Shown one piece after another: positions 33,701 through 35,491 of a stretch of DNA of 35,491 nt. Position 1 is the first letter of the stretch, and every line of letters starts with the position of its first letter. The stretch covers positions 1 to 35,491 of the forward strand of contig JAHBMJ010000944.1 of the NCBI GenBank assembly GCA_018398765.1, written 5' to 3'. The notes under the pieces were generated by a model, which worked only from the letters and a program-made list of their open reading frames with translations, ran no database searches and was not told the DNA's origin. The position numbers and the translations under genes were made by a program. This stretch comes from Chromera velia. Taxonomy: Eukaryota > Sar > Chromeraceae.

Positions 33701-35491
33701 AATGTGTGAGGGAAGGAAAAGCGAGAGAGAATTAAGGGGCAGAGCGAGAGAAAGAGAAACAGAGACGGAAAAGCGCGAGACACGCCCAACCCCCCGGACA
33801 GCAAAAAGGAGAAACTTTGGACAACGGACAGCTCAACAGACCCGGACTAGTAGAGACGAACAGAGAGAGCCTGACTTACTGACTGACCCCCACAACGAAA
33901 ACGAAGATTTCAGATGCCGCCATGTACCCGGGACCCGTGTATACAAGGGTCTCGTGGAGAAGAGGGGCGATAGCGCCCCCGAACTGCACGCACAGTACAT
34001 AAAAGAATCACCATGCGTGGGTATTTTATCGATGTCTTACGCAGGAAGGAAGGAAAGCTATATGTACTCGTTTCCACAGTCGGTTTGAACGAGGAGTTGT
34101 AGAGGAGAGAGCTGGCGACTCCGCTTACTCTCCAGGTCTGTACAGGAACGCCCCACGAGCTGCCTTCAAATGTCATGTGAAAGAGAGAGGGAGATTCTCG
34201 CGTGTGGTTGGACCTGAGTGGTTAATTCTCTGAGGATACGCGTCCTTCTGGCCGGAATACTTAAGCACAGCGTGTCCTTTGTGAGATGTATGTAGAATCT
34301 TGGATTCCGAGAAACGGGCTGGTGAGGAAGTCGCATGGTGCAGATGCACTTTACTCAGTGAAAATGGGAGAGAGAGAGAAAAAGGAAGGAAGGAAGGAAG
34401 GAAGGAAGGAAGAAAGAAAGAAAGAGAGAGAGAGAGATCAAGAGGGTCACCAAATACCGACCCATGAGGCCCTCGACACTCTTCTCTTCTCTTCTCTTCT
34501 CTTCTCGTCAGACTGAAATCTGTAGACTTGTGTGGTAACTGATGCGTGTATGTGCGTGCAGCGTGTCACACAAATCACATGTGACAAATGTGGGCGCAGA
34601 CAGAGCAGGGCACTCACCCAGTAAGCACTCGAGACCAAGCCGGTTCCAGTCCCCCTGCACACGGTCGGAAAGGCCTCGGCAGAGTAGAGTCGCATCAGTA
34701 CTCCAGCTGCATGTATGCATGCATGTACGCACACGGAACGAAGAACATGACGAAGAAGCTAGGAGAAGGAAGAAGATGAGATTGCCAACTTTTGTATGAG
34801 GGGACGAGCCTCGTTATCTATTCTGAACACCATATCTGCCTTAGTCAATGAGTTTGATTCCATTTCTGAACAATGAAAATGAAGGAAGCTTTATATGAAG
34901 ATCGCAAAACAAAAAGCTGATCGAACAATGTATGCACACAAAGAAAGAAGTATTTTCACGTGAGAGAAGTTCAAGTAGGTGAACAACAAAGTCAGTGATG
35001 ATGCTTTGGACCACAGGTTGTTCAACGCAGGCGCAACCAAGAAAAAGCAATTGTGTGCGAACATTTGCATGCGTTCAGGACTGCTACGCGACCATCGAAC
35101 GGAATGACACGAGAAACATGTTTTCTTTTAGTTGAAGATGCAACGAATGAACGAACGCCCCATGTTCATGTCATGTCCTCTGTTGGACTGCCTGTATTTA
35201 TTTTCATACAGAAACAAATAAAATTTTGTATTCACAAAAATTCTGTATGAAACTAAATGCATGCACCATCCTCTGTTGGACTGTGTAGTAAAACGGCGAA
35301 CCAGAATGGCAAAAGGCGCATCCCACTGCAAGCAACGCGAAGACCGCAAGACTGTATCGGACTGTGTCACAAACTCCCACGTGAATGCCGTGTCGGGCTG
35401 GGCTGATTCTCCGCAGATCTTTTGGGTGTTCCTTCTCTTCCTCTTCCTTCTCGCCTGCTTGTCCATCTCCCTCTTCCTGTTCTCCTTCTTC
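30751..35491 (-). CDS. Major facilitator superfamily transporter (SV2/OCT-like), 3' part, with a very long C-terminal tail; 5' end beyond the window
   Basis: Membrane transporter of unknown substrate. Four exons are visible: 35236-35491 (open at the window edge), 34618-34706, 33888-33983, 30751-33273, giving 987 aa in frame. The first begins with an acidic loop (EEGEQEEGDGQ), then a membrane segment SLAVFALLAVGCAF and FSFIQNF. The second has LYSAEAFPTVCRGTGTG, the well-known MFS signature before TM11. The third carries FGGAIAPLLHETLVY and IFVFVVG (TM11 to TM12). The fourth starts with SAVAAFACLVCL and ETKGRPL, the typical end of TM12 in SV2/OCT-like and sugar-porter-like carriers. About 815 low-complexity residues (Ser, Arg, Gly, Glu, His, Pro) then run to TGA at 30751-30753 without an intron. 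No known domain is recognised in the tail. The acidic part of the first exon could be intronic. Confidence 0.85.
35176..35283. repeat. Direct repeat and hairpin across an MFS exon-intron border
   Basis: TCCTCTGTTGGACTG occurs at 35176-35190 and 35269-35283. Between them an inverted repeat TTTCATACAGAA / TTCTGTATGAAA (35202-35213, 35241-35252) spans the 5' splice site (exon ends at 35236 on the minus strand). In the transcript the donor would sit in the loop of a possible 12-bp stem. Confidence 0.75.

Noticed and set aside
33510..34088. Plus-strand 192-residue frame rich in Arg, Glu and Lys
   Set aside because: It overlaps the MFS exon 33888-33983 on the other strand and is a low-complexity purine-run translation without motifs.
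35306..35491. Plus-strand open frame starting MAKGASHCKQRE with a strongly hydrophobic end (IFWVFLLFLFLLACLS)
   Set aside because: It is the complement of the acidic/basic stretch of the minus-strand MFS exon, which carries a family-consistent membrane segment and correct splice phase. The hydrophobicity comes from a pyrimidine-rich complement.

Overview
This is a nuclear eukaryotic window. It holds four large protein genes, alternating in strand (+, -, +, -). All have spliceosomal introns with GT-AG ends, and the introns are packed with simple repeats. A calcium-dependent protein kinase (a family of plants, green algae and alveolates), very intron-rich genes, a probable plastid or endomembrane leader on one protein, and many copies of the palindrome TGCATGCA all point to a photosynthetic alveolate. 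A chromerid such as Chromera or Vitrella is my best guess. This is an inference: no rRNA or organellar marker is present.

Layout. 364-11088 (+): an 18-exon CDPK of 728 aa with an N-terminal EF-hand pair, a kinase domain and four C-terminal EF-hands. 13931-22764 (-): a 14-exon HAD-superfamily hydrolase of about 730 aa that resembles a plant/algal organellar family. 23851-28445 (+): a 7-exon ALDH7/antiquitin-type aldehyde dehydrogenase of 512 aa. 30751-35491 (-, 5' end outside the window): the last four exons of a major facilitator (SV2/OCT-like) transporter whose final exon adds an unbroken cytosolic tail of about 800 aa. I joined the exons by hand. Every junction keeps reading frame, and the joins restore family motifs.

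The HAD and ALDH genes are divergent and share about 1.1 kb upstream. The CDPK/HAD and ALDH/MFS pairs are convergent. In both convergent spacers, an AT-rich island of about 1 kb lies directly against the stop codon of the minus-strand gene. The first island holds a Tc1/mariner-type MITE with TA duplications, plus an AATAAA-A15 tract. A dispersed repeat occurs once in a HAD intron and once, inverted, in an ALDH intron. Several exon-intron borders are locally duplicated. The genes do not form an obvious pathway; they look like ordinary neighbours. No CRISPR, operon, tRNA or rRNA was seen.
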